Positions 45,769 to 55,425 are shown, counted from the first letter of the stretch. The stretch: DNA of 64,000 bases from Adlercreutzia caecimuris B7 (GCF_000403355.2 NZ_KE159646.1:1144258-1208257), one strand, 5' to 3'. Made by a program: numbers and translations. Notes: generated by a model from the sequence alone, not told the origin.

Positions 45769-46266
45769 TTAATCGAGGGTCTTGCCCTGAAGCATGGCGG
45801 CAACCTTGCGGCTGGGCACGTACTTCTTCTTCATCTCGCGGCCCTCGATGCGCACGCCCATGGAGCGGGCAGTGCCGGCAACGATCTCCTTGGCGGCCTC
45901 GATATCGTTGGCGTTCAGGTCGGGCATCTTGATCTCGGCGATCTCGCGGAGCTGATCCTCGGTCAGAGTGCCGGCCACCTGAATCTGCGGGATGGCGGCG
46001 CCGCTCTTGATGCCGAGCTTCTCCTTGATGAGCACGGCTGCCGGAGGGGTCTTGCACACGAAGGTGAAGGACTTGTCCTCGTAGACAGTGATCTCAACGG
46101 GGATGATGGTGCCGGACTGGTCCTGCGTCTGGGCGTTGAACGCCTGGCAAAACTGCATGATGTTGACGCCCTGGGCGCCGAGGGCCGGGCCAACCGGAGG
46201 AGCCGGATTAGCGGCACCGGCGGGGATTTGCAACTTTACAAATCCGGTGACTTTCTTGTCAGCCAT
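45769..46266 (-). CDS. rplK: 50S ribosomal protein L11 with C-terminal extension
   Basis: 165 residues. Residues 1-141 are a standard L11 ([31 protein letters not shown] at the N-terminus, [11 protein letters not shown] at the usual end), which binds the GTPase-associated 23S region. A further 23 or so basic residues ([21 protein letters not shown]) follow the normal end. Lies between nusG and rplA as in most bacteria, behind a terminator-like hairpin. Confidence 0.95.
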   Translation of the reverse strand: MADKKVTGFVKLQIPAGAANPAPPVGPALGAQGVNIMQFCQAFNAQTQDQSGTIIPVEITVYEDKSFTFVCKTPPAAVLIKEKLGIKSGAAIPQIQVAGTLTEDQLREIAEIKMPDLNANDIEAAKEIVAGTARSMGVRIEGREMKKKYVPSRKVAAMLQGKTLD

Positions 46267-46310
46267 CTGTGACTACCTTTCAGATGAATCGACTACTACT
46301 TCTCTATCAC

Positions 46311-46365
46311 TAAAAACTCGAGGTTCGCGAGAAGCCCCGGTCCACGCGGGCACAACCCCTCGAGT
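46311..46365 (-). terminator. Terminator or attenuator between nusG and rplK
   Basis: On the minus strand ACTCGAGGGGTT (complement at 46354-46365) pairs with AACCTCGAGT (complement at 46316-46325) around an inner CCCG/CGGG stem, followed by TTTTTA. Lying between nusG and rplK it probably gives partial termination, separating secE-nusG from rplKA. Confidence 0.7.
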
Positions 46366-46381
46366 CAAAGTGCTCTCGCAA

Positions 46382-46912
46382 TTAAATCTTCGCCACCTGG
46401 TCGAACGACAGCTCGACGGGGGTTTCGCGGCCGAAGATGGAGACCATGACCTTCACCTTGCCGGCCTCGGGCATAACCTCGGACACCGTGCCGTCGAACT
46501 CGGCAAGGGGGCCGTGGGTGACCTTCACCGACTGGCCGACCTCCAGGTTGGAGGAGGTCTTCTTCGGAGCCTCGCGGCTCGTGCGCTTCATGATCTTGTT
46601 GTATTCGTCGCGGGTAAGCGCCTGGGGATTGCCCTGGCTACCCACAAAACCGGTGACGCCGGGGGTGTTGCGTACCGCAGCCCAGCTGCGGTCATCGAGC
46701 TCCATACGCACGAGCACGTAGCCCGGGAACACCTTCTTCTCGCTCTCGACGCGACGACCGCCCTCTTTGATCTCGGTGACCATCTCGGTGGGGATCTCGA
46801 TGCCAAAGACGTTGTTCTCGAGGCCCATGGCCTCGATGCGCTGCTCGAGGTTCGACTTCACCTTGTTCTCGTAGCCCGAGTAGGTGTGCAGCACGTACCA
46901 CTTTTTAGCCAT
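46382..46912 (-). CDS. nusG: Transcription termination/antitermination factor NusG
   Basis: 176 residues. N-terminal NGN domain ([24 protein letters not shown], then [31 protein letters not shown]) and a C-terminal KOW domain ([48 protein letters not shown]). It binds RNA polymerase and links it to Rho or ribosomes. The start lies 3 bp after the secE stop. Confidence 0.96.
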   Translation of the reverse strand: MAKKWYVLHTYSGYENKVKSNLEQRIEAMGLENNVFGIEIPTEMVTEIKEGGRRVESEKKVFPGYVLVRMELDDRSWAAVRNTPGVTGFVGSQGNPQALTRDEYNKIMKRTSREAPKKTSSNLEVGQSVKVTHGPLAEFDGTVSEVMPEAGKVKVMVSIFGRETPVELSFDQVAKI

Positions 46913-46915
46913 GTC

Positions 46916-47320
46916 TTAAGCCCCAATCCCAGAGACCAGCACGAGCAGAGGCGTGATGATCGCGTTGTCGAGAACCGCCACGAAGATACCGAAGAACAGC
47001 AGGGCCACCACGACCACGCCGCTCCAACGGAGCACGTCGGTACGGGTCGGCCAGGTAACGCGCTTCATCTCGCCCTTCACATCGCGGAAGAACTGGAAGC
47101 GCTTCTTCTTCGGCTTCTCATCGGCCTTCTTCGCGGCCTTGCCGCTATCGGAGGACGCAGGGGCAGCATCGGCGCTCTTCTTGAAGAGCCCCTTCTTTTC
47201 GGGCTCATCCGCCACAGCCTGGGTCGCCTGCGGGTTCTGGGCCTCGAGCTCGCGTTCGGCCTTGCGCTGCTGGCGAGCAGCGGATGCCTTTGCCTTCTGT
47301 GTCTTTGATTTCTTAGCCAT
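46916..47320 (-). CDS. secE: Preprotein translocase subunit SecE
   Basis: 134 residues. The conserved core is at the C-terminus: FQFFRDVKGEMKRVTWPTRTDVLRWSGVVVVALLFFGIFVAVLDNAIITPLL, with one membrane helix (about 98-130). The first 70 residues are a lysine/alanine-rich hydrophilic extension, so the protein is about twice the minimal SecE. Co-transcribed with nusG; lies just downstream of the tRNA-Trp terminator-like hairpin. Confidence 0.93.
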   Translation of the reverse strand: MAKKSKTQKAKASAARQQRKAERELEAQNPQATQAVADEPEKKGLFKKSADAAPASSDSGKAAKKADEKPKKKRFQFFRDVKGEMKRVTWPTRTDVLRWSGVVVVALLFFGIFVAVLDNAIITPLLVLVSGIGA

Positions 47321-47356
47321 GGGGTTCCTTACGGAATAATCTTTTCTCTAATCGCC

Positions 47357-47379
47357 AAAAAAGCAGCCTCTAGGCTGCT
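47357..47379 (-). terminator. Terminator after tRNA-Trp
   Basis: Minus strand: AGCAGCC/GGCTGCT stem with a 4-base loop (47362-47379) followed by TTTTTT, 37 bp before the secE start. No convincing separate secE promoter is visible between it and secE, so read-through past this hairpin probably feeds secE-nusG. Confidence 0.8.
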
Positions 47380-47392
47380 CACGTAAACAAGC

Positions 47393-47469
47393 TGGCAGGC
47401 CAGGAGGGACTCGAACCCCCAACATGCGGTTTTGGAGACCGCCGCTCTACCAATTGGAGCTACTGGCCT
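47393..47469 (-). tRNA. tRNA-Trp (anticodon CCA)
   Basis: Minus strand: acceptor AGGCCAG pairs with CTGGCCT, anticodon arm with loop CTCCAAA gives anticodon CCA, T arm contains GGTTCGAGTCC, discriminator G, and 3' CCA is encoded (complement at 47393-47395). The rpmG/tRNA-Trp/secE/nusG order is common in bacteria. Confidence 0.95.
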
Positions 47470-47492
47470 ATGCCTGTTTCGAACCTAACCTC

Positions 47493-47642
47493 TTATCGGG
47501 TTTCCTTATGCAGCGTGTGCTTGTTGCACCACTTGCAGTACTTCTTGAACTCGATGCGGTCAGGATTGTTCTGCTTGTTCTTCTTGGTCGTGTAGTTGCG
47601 GCGCTTGCACTCGGTGCAGGCCAGGGTGACCAGAGTACGCAT
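47493..47642 (-). CDS. rpmG: 50S ribosomal protein L33
   Basis: 49 residues, short but complete. It reads [19 protein letters not shown], then [17 protein letters not shown] and ends [12 protein letters not shown]. Four cysteines in two CxxC pairs (CTEC, CKWC) form the zinc-binding version of L33. GGAG lies upstream of the ATG at 47642. Located between tuf and tRNA-Trp, the usual place. Confidence 0.95.
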   Translation of the reverse strand: MRTLVTLACTECKRRNYTTKKNKQNNPDRIEFKKYCKWCNKHTLHKETR

Positions 47643-47697
47643 GAATTCTCCTTTTACCTATAAAACCAAAACGCAGGATTGATGATACACATGAAGC

Positions 47698-47740
47698 GCT
47701 GGAAAGGAAGGGGCTGCTCGGTTGAGGAACAGCCCCTTCC
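47698..47740 (-). terminator. Terminator after tuf
   Basis: A perfect 11-bp GGAAGGGGCTG/CAGCCCCTTCC stem (47706-47716 with 47730-47740) is followed on the minus strand by TTTCC. It ends most tuf transcripts; rpmG lies 56 bp further downstream. Confidence 0.75.
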
Positions 47741-47765
47741 GGTGAAGCGATCAGTAAGGGTTAGC

Positions 47766-48968
<1,203 letters not shown>

Positions 48969-49046
48969 GTTTCATCCTCCTTCAAGGGTGGTGGCGATTC
49001 GATTTCAACAAAATAAACGCGCCCAAAAAGGACGCGGTAAATCTAA

Positions 49047-49123
49047 TGGTAGCGGTGACTGGATTTGAACCAGTGACGCCACGGGTATGAACCGTGTGCT
49101 CTGACCAACTGAGCTACACCGCC
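49047..49123 (-). tRNA. tRNA-Met (anticodon CAT, elongator type)
   Basis: Minus strand: acceptor GGCGGTG pairs with CACCGCT, anticodon stem CACGG/CCGTG encloses loop TTCATAC (CAT), T arm GGTTCAAATCC, 3' CCA encoded (complement at 49047-49049). The paired first acceptor position and the anticodon stem without three G-C pairs argue for elongator Met rather than initiator. Confidence 0.93.
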
Positions 49124-49126
49124 AAG

Positions 49127-49202
49127 TGGAGCCTGCGACCGGACTTGAACCGGTGACCTCTTCGTTACCAACGAAGTGCTCTACCGACTGAGCTACACAG
49201 GC
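49127..49202 (-). tRNA. tRNA-Thr (anticodon GGT)
   Basis: Minus strand: acceptor GCCTGTG pairs with CGCAGGC, anticodon stem CTTCG/CGAAG encloses loop TTGGTAA (GGT), T arm GGTTCAAGTCC, 3' CCA encoded (complement at 49127-49129). Lies 3 bp from tRNA-Met. Confidence 0.95.
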
Positions 49203-49208
49203 GAGAAA

Positions 49209-49293
49209 TGGTGGGCGCGCTAGGATTCGAACCTAGGTAGGCATAACCAACGGGTTTACAGCCCGTCCCCTTTAACCACTCGGGCACACGCCC
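49209..49293 (-). tRNA. tRNA-Tyr (anticodon GTA)
   Basis: Minus strand, 85 nt with a long variable arm as expected for class II tRNA-Tyr. Acceptor GGGCGTG pairs with CGCGCCC, anticodon stem CGGGC/CCCG encloses loop CTGTAAA (GTA), T arm GGTTCGAATCC, 3' CCA encoded (complement at 49209-49211). First gene of the tRNA-tuf unit. Confidence 0.95.
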
Positions 49294-49372
49294 ATTTCGG
49301 CGCTGAATTCATGTGTACTTTTCAAGCTGCCACCCGTCTTTCGCGGTTCCCCGTGAAAAGCGAGCGAACGGA

Positions 49373-49401
49373 ATAATACGCTACGGCAACGAACGTGTCA
49401 A
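49373..49401 (-). promoter_or_regulatory. Strong promoter of the tRNA-Tyr/Thr/Met-tuf unit
   Basis: Minus strand: consensus -35 TTGACA (complement at 49396-49401), 17-bp spacer, -10 TATTAT (complement at 49373-49378), about 80 bp before tRNA-Tyr. The best-matching promoter in the window. Confidence 0.82.
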
Positions 49402-49560
49402 CTGTTTCCACGCCCCCGGGCGTGTCTCCATCATTCCTCCCCAAAATCGCGCGACCTACTATATATATGAGATGCAAGCCACGACACCCACAAGAGCGTC
49501 GCCATTGGGGGTTTTGGAATGTGAATCCCTTCTGGAAGGGACGTGAAGACCCTTCTCGCG

Positions 49561-49569
49561 TGCTATGAT
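49561..49569 (+). promoter_or_regulatory. Extended -10 upstream of the NlpC/P60 gene
   Basis: TGC-TATGAT at 49561-49569, 55 bp before the start at 49624. An extended -10 (TGn) without a clear -35. The rest of the 49402-49560 gap shows nothing recognisable. Confidence 0.45.
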
Positions 49570-49623
49570 ACACAAACTAGTTTGCAATGAACGCACCAGA
49601 TGCTCCCCAGGAGGACACTATAT

Positions 49624-50802
49624 ATGAGTGAGCATACACGCCCTTTTAGCAGACGCGCTTTCGTCGGCGGCGCTGCGGCCTTCGGCATCTCGCTATGCCT
49701 GCCCACGCTGACCCCGACCCCGGCCCATGCCGTCACGGCTGCCGAGAAGCAGGCCGAGGCGAACGCCGCGCTCGAAAAGCTGAACGCCATGCAGGAGAAG
49801 CTCGACCGCGCCTCCGACGCGCACTTTGAGGCTGTCGAGGAGCGCAAGGCGGCCGAGGCCCGCATGGACGAGGCCCAGGGTCGTATCGACGACGCTTCTT
49901 CCCGCATCAGCGAGCTGCAGGGGCAGCTGGGCGACCGCGCCCGCTCCATGTACCGATCCGGCTCCAGCACCTTCCTCGATCTCCTGCTCGGCTCCACCAC
50001 GTTCCAGGCCTTCGCCTCGAACTGGGATCTGCTGAACGATATGAACGAGAACGACGCGAACATGGTGGAGGAAACCAAGACGCTGCGCGCCGAGGTGGAA
50101 TCCGAGAAGGCCGTCTACGCCGAGCAGCGCGATGTGGCCGACAAGAAGGCCAAGGAAGCCGAGGAGGTCGAGAAGGAGGCCAACGCCCTCGTCGACCAGA
50201 TGACCGAGACCTACAACTCGCTGTCCGCCGAGGCTGCCGAGCTGCTGCGCCAGGAGGAAGAGGCCCGCGAGGCCGCGGCCCGCGAGGCCGCCCGTCGCGC
50301 CGAAGAGGAGATGCGCCGCCAGGCTGAAGCCGAAGAGGCTGCCGCGCGCGAGCGCCAGCAGAGCAACGGCGGCGGCAACAACGACAGCTCGAACGACGGC
50401 GGCGGCAACAACGACAGCTCTGACGACGGGAGTTCCGACGACGAGCCGAAGCCGTCCAGCTCGGGCAACTCCAAGCCCCAGTCCGTTTCCGGCAACACCG
50501 TGGTGGATCGCGCCTACGGCGAGCTGGGCAAGCCCTATGCCTGGGGTGCTGTGGGCCCGAACTCCTACGACTGCTCCGGCCTCGTAAGCTACTGCCTCAC
50601 TGGCAGCCACTCGCGCCTGGGCACCACGGGCACGTTCATGGGCTGGACCCACGTGAGCAATCCGCAGCCCGGCGACATCTGCGTGAACAGCCACCACTGC
50701 GGCATCTACATCGGCGACGGCCAGATGATCCACGCCCCCCGCACGGGTGATGTGGTAAAAGTGTCGGGCGTGCACTCCGGCATGGTATACGTGCGCTACT
50801 AG
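49624..50802 (+). CDS. Tat-exported NlpC/P60 peptidoglycan hydrolase with coiled coil
   Basis: 392 residues. A Tat signal (SRRAFVGGAAAFGI, cleavage after AHA near 39) leads into a long coiled coil (about 42-235, Ala/Glu/Lys-rich, PcsB/CwlO-like). A Gly/Asn/Ser/Asp linker (about 245-285) made of a repeated unit and a C-terminal NlpC/P60 domain follow. The catalytic Cys is in NSYDCSGLVSYC and the His in NSHHCGIYIGDGQMIHA. Such proteins cleave stem peptides for growth or daughter-cell separation, with the coiled coil controlling activity through FtsEX-like partners. AGGAGG lies 9 bases before the ATG at 49624. Confidence 0.92.
   Translation: MSEHTRPFSRRAFVGGAAAFGISLCLPTLTPTPAHAVTAAEKQAEANAALEKLNAMQEKLDRASDAHFEAVEERKAAEARMDEAQGRIDDASSRISELQGQLGDRARSMYRSGSSTFLDLLLGSTTFQAFASNWDLLNDMNENDANMVEETKTLRAEVESEKAVYAEQRDVADKKAKEAEEVEKEANALVDQMTETYNSLSAEAAELLRQEEEAREAAAREAARRAEEEMRRQAEAEEAAARERQQSNGGGNNDSSNDGGGNNDSSDDGSSDDEPKPSSSGNSKPQSVSGNTVVDRAYGELGKPYAWGAVGPNSYDCSGLVSYCLTGSHSRLGTTGTFMGWTHVSNPQPGDICVNSHHCGIYIGDGQMIHAPRTGDVVKVSGVHSGMVYVRY
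50371..50430 (+). repeat. 30-bp tandem duplication in the linker of the NlpC/P60 gene
   Basis: 50371-50400 and 50401-50430 match at 27 of 30 positions (GGCGGCAACAACGACAGCTC, then 10 more bases). They encode two copies of a GGNNDSS-type unit. In-frame, so copy changes would lengthen or shorten the linker without breaking the gene. Confidence 0.8.
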
Positions 50803-50827
50803 GCGGCACGGCATATCCCGACATAAC

Positions 50828-50860
50828 GAGGCGCTCCCTGCGGGGAGCGCCTCTCTTTTT
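50828..50860 (+). terminator. Terminator of the NlpC/P60 gene
   Basis: GAGGCGCTCCC/GGGGAGCGCCTC stem with a 3-4 base loop (50828-50853) followed by TCTTTTT on the plus strand. Also lies near the 3' end of the convergent flavodiiron gene. Confidence 0.88.
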
Positions 50861-50922
50861 CTCGACCAAGGGAAATACGCAGGGCGGAAGCACCGTCTCG
50901 CGCGACAGCGAAAACCTCTCCC

Positions 50923-52116
50923 CTACTCCACTTTGTCGTGGAACAGGCTCACAAACTCCACCACGGCATCGTGCAGGGCGTTCAAGCCATCGGCGTCTTC
51001 CACCCACTGATGGGTAAGCGGAGCCTCGGGCAGGGTGAACTTGCAGCTCTCCAGGGCCGAGTATACCTCGCCCGGCCCCATGGGCGCCCAACCGTAGCTG
51101 CCGAAGGGAATGCCCACGCGCCCTGCCGGCGCTAAGCCGCGCATGTAGCAGAGGAAGGCCGACACCGTGGGCATCATGGTCTTGTTGAGCGTCGGCGAGC
51201 CCACAGCGATATAGCGGGCCGAGAGCACCTCGGCCATGATGTCGGAGATGTGGTTCACCTTCAAATCGAGCAGGCGCGCCGGAATGCCCATTTCCACGAA
51301 GGCCTCGGTGATCTCCACGGCCATGGCCTCGGTGGTGTGCCACATGGAGTCGTACACCACGAGCGCGTACTCGTCGGGTTCCCCGCTGCTCCACTTCGCG
51401 TACATATCCAGGATCTCGGGCACATGGCTGCGCCAGATGATGCCGTGGGCTGGCGCGATCATATCGAAGGAGAGACCGGAGAGCGCCTTCAAGGCCGCCT
51501 CCACGTTCTTGCCGTAGGGCATCACGATGTTCGCGTAGTATTTCTTGGCCTGCACGAGCACCTCCGGCAGCCCCACCTCGTCATCGAAGCGCTTCGAGGA
51601 GGCGTAGTGCTGGCCGAAGGAGTCGTTGGAGAAGAGAATCTGGTCGTACTCGTCGTAGGTGACCATGGAGTCGGGCCAGTGCACCATGGGCGTCTGCACG
51701 AAGGTAAGCGTGCGGCGGCCAATGTCCAGAGTGTCGCCGGTCTTCACGCCCATGAGGTTCAATCCCTCGCCGTAATGGGCGGTGAGCCCCGCCACGCCCT
51801 TGGGGGCGCCGGTGACGATGGTGGCGTTCGGCGCGATCTCGGCTAAGGCTGGAAGCCCGCCGGAGTGGTCCATCTCCACGTGGTTCGACACGATGTAGTC
51901 TATCTTGGCCGGGTCCACGATAGTGCCGATACGTTCAATGAGCTCGTCTACGAAGGGTCGCTTACAGGTGTCGATAAGCGTAATCTTCTCATCCATGATG
52001 AGATAGGCGTTGTAGGTGCTGCCCCGCTCGGTGGTATAGCCGTGGAAGTTGCGCTCGTTCCAATCGATGCCGCCCACCCAGAACACGTCCGGCTTGATCT
52101 CAACTGCTTTCAGCAT
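50923..52116 (-). CDS. fprA: Flavodiiron protein (FprA family A-type flavoprotein)
   Basis: 397 residues. The N-terminal metallo-beta-lactamase-like domain carries the diiron ligands in SNHVEMDHSGGLP (HxExDH, near 80-88) and further His in TPMVHWPDSM and APAHGIIW. The C-terminal flavodoxin domain binds FMN (VVYDSMWHTTEAMAVEI, near 255-271; GSPTLNKTMMP). It reduces oxygen and/or NO to protect anaerobes. No rubredoxin domain is fused, so the electron donor is encoded elsewhere. AAGGGG lies 5 bases before the ATG. Confidence 0.94.
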   Translation of the reverse strand: MLKAVEIKPDVFWVGGIDWNERNFHGYTTERGSTYNAYLIMDEKITLIDTCKRPFVDELIERIGTIVDPAKIDYIVSNHVEMDHSGGLPALAEIAPNATIVTGAPKGVAGLTAHYGEGLNLMGVKTGDTLDIGRRTLTFVQTPMVHWPDSMVTYDEYDQILFSNDSFGQHYASSKRFDDEVGLPEVLVQAKKYYANIVMPYGKNVEAALKALSGLSFDMIAPAHGIIWRSHVPEILDMYAKWSSGEPDEYALVVYDSMWHTTEAMAVEITEAFVEMGIPARLLDLKVNHISDIMAEVLSARYIAVGSPTLNKTMMPTVSAFLCYMRGLAPAGRVGIPFGSYGWAPMGPGEVYSALESCKFTLPEAPLTHQWVEDADGLNALHDAVVEFVSLFHDKVE

Positions 52117-52217
52117 GGAAACCCCTTACTCGTCGGTTACCGGCCTATGATAGCCCAGATGCCGGCCACCGCCCAGCGGCGTGGGCGCTTGTTGGGGAAC
52201 TGTTTGAGCCGCAACGT

Positions 52218-52244
52218 GAAAAAAGAGCCGCCCGAAGGCGGCTC
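52218..52244 (-). terminator. Terminator of putP
   Basis: Minus strand GAGCCGCC-TTCG-GGCGGCTC (52225-52244) followed by TTTTTTC. Stem identical to that of the tRNA-Glu terminator at 4827-4846. Confidence 0.88.
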
Positions 52245-52269
52245 GAGAACATGCGGCGCGGATGCGCTG

Positions 52270-53832
52270 CTACACGTCCAGCTCCATGTAGGTGTCGAAG
52301 TCGTCGGTGACCTCCTTGCTGGGCTCGGGCGTGAGCTTGGAGACCACGATGATCACCAGCAGCGCCAGCACGAAGCCGGGCAGAAGCTCGTAGACGGCGA
52401 ACCATCCGCCCAGAGGCGCGATGAAGTTGTTCCAGATGATGACCGTGGCGGCACCGGTGAGCATGCCGGCGATGGCGCCGGGCAGCGTGGTGCGACGCCA
52501 ATACAGCGCGCACAGCATGAGCGGGCCGAACGAGGCGCCGAAGCCGGCCCAGGCGTAGGACACGATGTTGAAGATGGAGGAGTTCTGGTCCATGGCCAAG
52601 AAGCACCCGAGCACGAGGATGCAGGTGAGCGTCACCCGGGCCACGATCATGACCTGGCGGTCGGTGGCGTCGCGCTTGATGAGGCCCTTGAAGATGTTCG
52701 TGGCCACCGCGCTGCCCGAGATGAGCAGATAGGAGGACGACGAGCTCATGGCCGCCGCGAAGATGCCCGAGACCACCAGGCCGCAGAAGAACGACGGCAA
52801 GAGGATCTGGGCCAGCACGATGAACACACTCTCGGCCGCCGCCTGGGTGGCGAAGGCGTCGGGCAGATACGCGCGGCCGATAAGGCCGATGCACACGGCG
52901 GCGCTCATGGACACCACGAGCCAGATCATGGCGATGAGGCGGGACTTCTTGATCTCGTCGGAGTGGCGGATGGACATGAAGCGGATGAGCACCTGGGGCA
53001 TGCCGAAGTAGCCGAGGCCCCAGGCCAGGCCGCTCACGATGGTGATGATGCCGTAGGTGTTGGCGTCGCCGAACTGCGGCAGCCCGTCGATCATGAGCTG
53101 GGCGCCCCCCTCGTCGAGCACCGGCGTGGCGATCTGGGTAGCTGACAGGAAGCCGGGGATGGACTGGAGGAAGGCCACGGTGTTCTCCACACCGCCGGCC
53201 GCCGTGACGCTGCCGACGAAGATGGTCACGAGTGCGCAGAACATGAGGGTGCCCTGCACGAGATCGGTGGTGCACACCGAGAGATACCCGCCCATGAAGG
53301 TGTACAGGAACACGATGATGGCGCCGATGACCATCATGGCCGCGTAATCCCAGCCGAACAGCGTGGCGAACAGCTTGCCCACGGTCACGAAGCACGAGGC
53401 CGTGTAGATGGTGAAGAACAAAAGGATGATGACCGCGGCGATGGTCATGAGGATGTGCTTCTTATCGTGGAAGCGGTTGCTGAAGAAGTCGGGCACGGTA
53501 ATGGCGTTGCCGGCCTTCTCGGAGTACTTGCGCAGGCGCTTGGCCACGAACTTCCAATTCAGGTACGTGCCGATAACCAGGCCGATGGCCGTCCACATGG
53601 CATCGGATGCACCGGTGAAGTAGGCCACGCCGGGCAGGCCCATGAGCAGCCACCCCGACATGTCCGAGGCCTCGGCCGACAGGGCCGTCAGCCACGGGCC
53701 CAGCCCGCGCCCGCCGAGGAAGTACTCCTCACTCGACGAGTTGGAGCGCCGCGCGTAGACGAAGCCGATGACGACCACGACGACGAAGTAGATGAGCATG
53801 GCGAAAACTACCCAGAAGTCGCTTTCGATCAT
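52270..53832 (-). CDS. putP: Sodium/proline symporter (SSS family)
   Basis: 520 residues with about 13 membrane helices. Family landmarks: SSEEYFLGGRGLGPWLTALSAEASDMSGWLLMGLPG (near 35-70), which includes sodium-site and substrate residues of PutP, and GLVVSGIFAAAMSSSSSYLLISGSAVATNIFKG (near 325-360). Takes up proline with sodium. The ATG at 53832 has AAAGGGGG close upstream. It is a single-gene unit, divergent from the aminotransferase across a gap holding a long inverted repeat. Confidence 0.92.
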   Translation of the reverse strand: MIESDFWVVFAMLIYFVVVVVIGFVYARRSNSSSEEYFLGGRGLGPWLTALSAEASDMSGWLLMGLPGVAYFTGASDAMWTAIGLVIGTYLNWKFVAKRLRKYSEKAGNAITVPDFFSNRFHDKKHILMTIAAVIILLFFTIYTASCFVTVGKLFATLFGWDYAAMMVIGAIIVFLYTFMGGYLSVCTTDLVQGTLMFCALVTIFVGSVTAAGGVENTVAFLQSIPGFLSATQIATPVLDEGGAQLMIDGLPQFGDANTYGIITIVSGLAWGLGYFGMPQVLIRFMSIRHSDEIKKSRLIAMIWLVVSMSAAVCIGLIGRAYLPDAFATQAAAESVFIVLAQILLPSFFCGLVVSGIFAAAMSSSSSYLLISGSAVATNIFKGLIKRDATDRQVMIVARVTLTCILVLGCFLAMDQNSSIFNIVSYAWAGFGASFGPLMLCALYWRRTTLPGAIAGMLTGAATVIIWNNFIAPLGGWFAVYELLPGFVLALLVIIVVSKLTPEPSKEVTDDFDTYMELDV

Positions 53833-53878
53833 GTTTCCCCCTTTACCACGAGAGTCTTTCATTCGGAAGTCCCCGGGG

Positions 53879-53989
53879 GTCGGTTTCGGCAGGGGGCGCC
53901 GTGCTCAAACAGTCCTCGCTTTGGAGGACAGTCCGCTGGACTGCCCTCGTCGCTGCGGAACTGCGCGCGGACCCCCTGCCGAAACCGAC
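53879..53989. repeat. Long inverted repeat between putP and the aminotransferase (element C)
   Basis: The arms 53879-53896 and 53972-53989 are perfect 18-bp reverse complements (GTCGGTTTCGGCAGGGGG). The 75-base centre holds two short hairpins, GTCCTC/GAGGAC (53912-53929) and CAGTCC/GGACTG (53929-53943). It lies in the 292-bp gap between two divergent genes, so inside a promoter region. No terminator T-run and no open frame. Confidence 0.8.
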
Positions 53990-54124
53990 ACCGCATGGCC
54001 GGCCTTTCCTGCAAAGTGCCGTAATCCATGGCGCCGAACTTTACCTTCGGGATTATACTTTACCGTACTGGAGTAGACGGCCGCATCTTGTGCGGGCGAA
54101 CAGTTTTACGGCGAAAGGACGATT

Positions 54125-55414
54125 ATGCCGCGCTACGCAGATATGTCGAAGGCGGAATTGGAGACCGAGCTAGCGGCCGTGCGGGCCCTCTACGACGAGA
54201 TGGTCGCCCGGGGGCTTTCCCTGAATATGGCCCGCGGCAAGCCGTCGGCGGCGCAGCTGGAGCTTTCCCTGCCGATGCTGGACGTCCTGGACGCAACCGC
54301 CGATCTTGCAGCCGAGGACGGCACCGACTGCCGCAACTACGGGGTGCTCGACGGCATTCCCGAGGCGAAGCGGCTCATGGCACGCCTTCTGGATGATGAG
54401 CCCGAGAACGTCATCGTGCTGGGCAACGCCAGCCTCACGGCCATGTACGACGCCATGGTGCGATACCTGCTGTTCGGTGCCTTGGGAAGCGAGCCCTGGG
54501 GGCAGCTCGGCGAGGTGACGTGGCTCTGCCCCGTGCCGGGCTACGACCGCCACTTCACCATCTGCGAGGCGTTGGGCATCCGGATGATCCCCGTGCCCAT
54601 GGACGAGCACGGCCCGGACATGGACGAGGTGGAGCGCCTGGTGGCCGAGGACGCCTCCATCAAGGGCATCTGGTGCGTGCCGAAGTACTCGAACCCCACG
54701 GGCATCACCTACTCCGATGACGTGGTGCGCCGCCTGGCGGCCATGGACACCGCCGCGCCCGACTTCCGCATCTTCTGGGACAACGCCTACGCCGTGCACC
54801 ACTTCTCCGCCGATGCCGCCGAGCAGGATACCGTACTCGACATCGCCATCGCCTGCCGCGAGGCGGGCAACCCCGACCGCTACCTGAAGTTCGGTTCTAC
54901 CTCCAAGATCACTTTCCCCGGGGCTGGCGTGGCGGCCGTGGCGGCGAGCCCTGCCAACGTAGCGGAGATCAAGCGCCACATGAGCGCCCAGGCCATCGGC
55001 CACGACAAGCTGAACCAGCTGCGCCATGCCCGCTTTTTGGACGAGGGACGCAAGCTCGCGGCCCACATGGCACGCCACGGTGAGCTCATGGCGCCGAAGT
55101 TCGACCTGGTGTGCCGCCGCCTGGGCGAGGAGCTGGGCGAGGCCGGCATTGCCACGTGGACGAACCCCCGGGGCGGTTACTTCGTGAGCTTCGAGGGGCC
55201 CGAGGGCACCGCCCGCCGCATCGTGGAGTTGGCGAAGGAGGCCGGCGTGACCATGACCGGCGCGGGCGCCACCTGGCCCTACGGCGACGACCCGGCCGAT
55301 TCCAACATCCGCATCGCGCCGTCGCTGCCGCCCCTGGAAGAGCTGGACGCCGCCATGGACGTGTTCTGCTGCTGCGTGAAGCGCGCTGCCTTGGAGAAGA
55401 TACTCGCAGACTAA
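54125..55414 (+). CDS. Aspartate-type aminotransferase (PLP, fold type I)
   Basis: 429 residues of the class I/II aminotransferases, closest in appearance to the type Ic aspartate aminotransferases of Actinobacteria (PF12897). Visible motifs: LNMARGKPSAAQLELSLPML (near 35-54), NYGVLDGIPEAKRLMA, WCVPKYSNPTGITYSDDVVRRLA, FRIFWDNAYAVHHF (PLP-pyridine Asp), and the PLP-Lys in KFGSTSKITFPGAGVA (near 265). It interconverts aspartate and oxaloacetate, so could supply Asp to the operon that follows. ATG at 54125 with AAAGGA 5 bases upstream. A terminator separates it from the ATP-grasp gene. Confidence 0.9.
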   Translation: MPRYADMSKAELETELAAVRALYDEMVARGLSLNMARGKPSAAQLELSLPMLDVLDATADLAAEDGTDCRNYGVLDGIPEAKRLMARLLDDEPENVIVLGNASLTAMYDAMVRYLLFGALGSEPWGQLGEVTWLCPVPGYDRHFTICEALGIRMIPVPMDEHGPDMDEVERLVAEDASIKGIWCVPKYSNPTGITYSDDVVRRLAAMDTAAPDFRIFWDNAYAVHHFSADAAEQDTVLDIAIACREAGNPDRYLKFGSTSKITFPGAGVAAVAASPANVAEIKRHMSAQAIGHDKLNQLRHARFLDEGRKLAAHMARHGELMAPKFDLVCRRLGEELGEAGIATWTNPRGGYFVSFEGPEGTARRIVELAKEAGVTMTGAGATWPYGDDPADSNIRIAPSLPPLEELDAAMDVFCCCVKRAALEKILAD

Positions 55415-55425
55415 ACAATCTGTCC

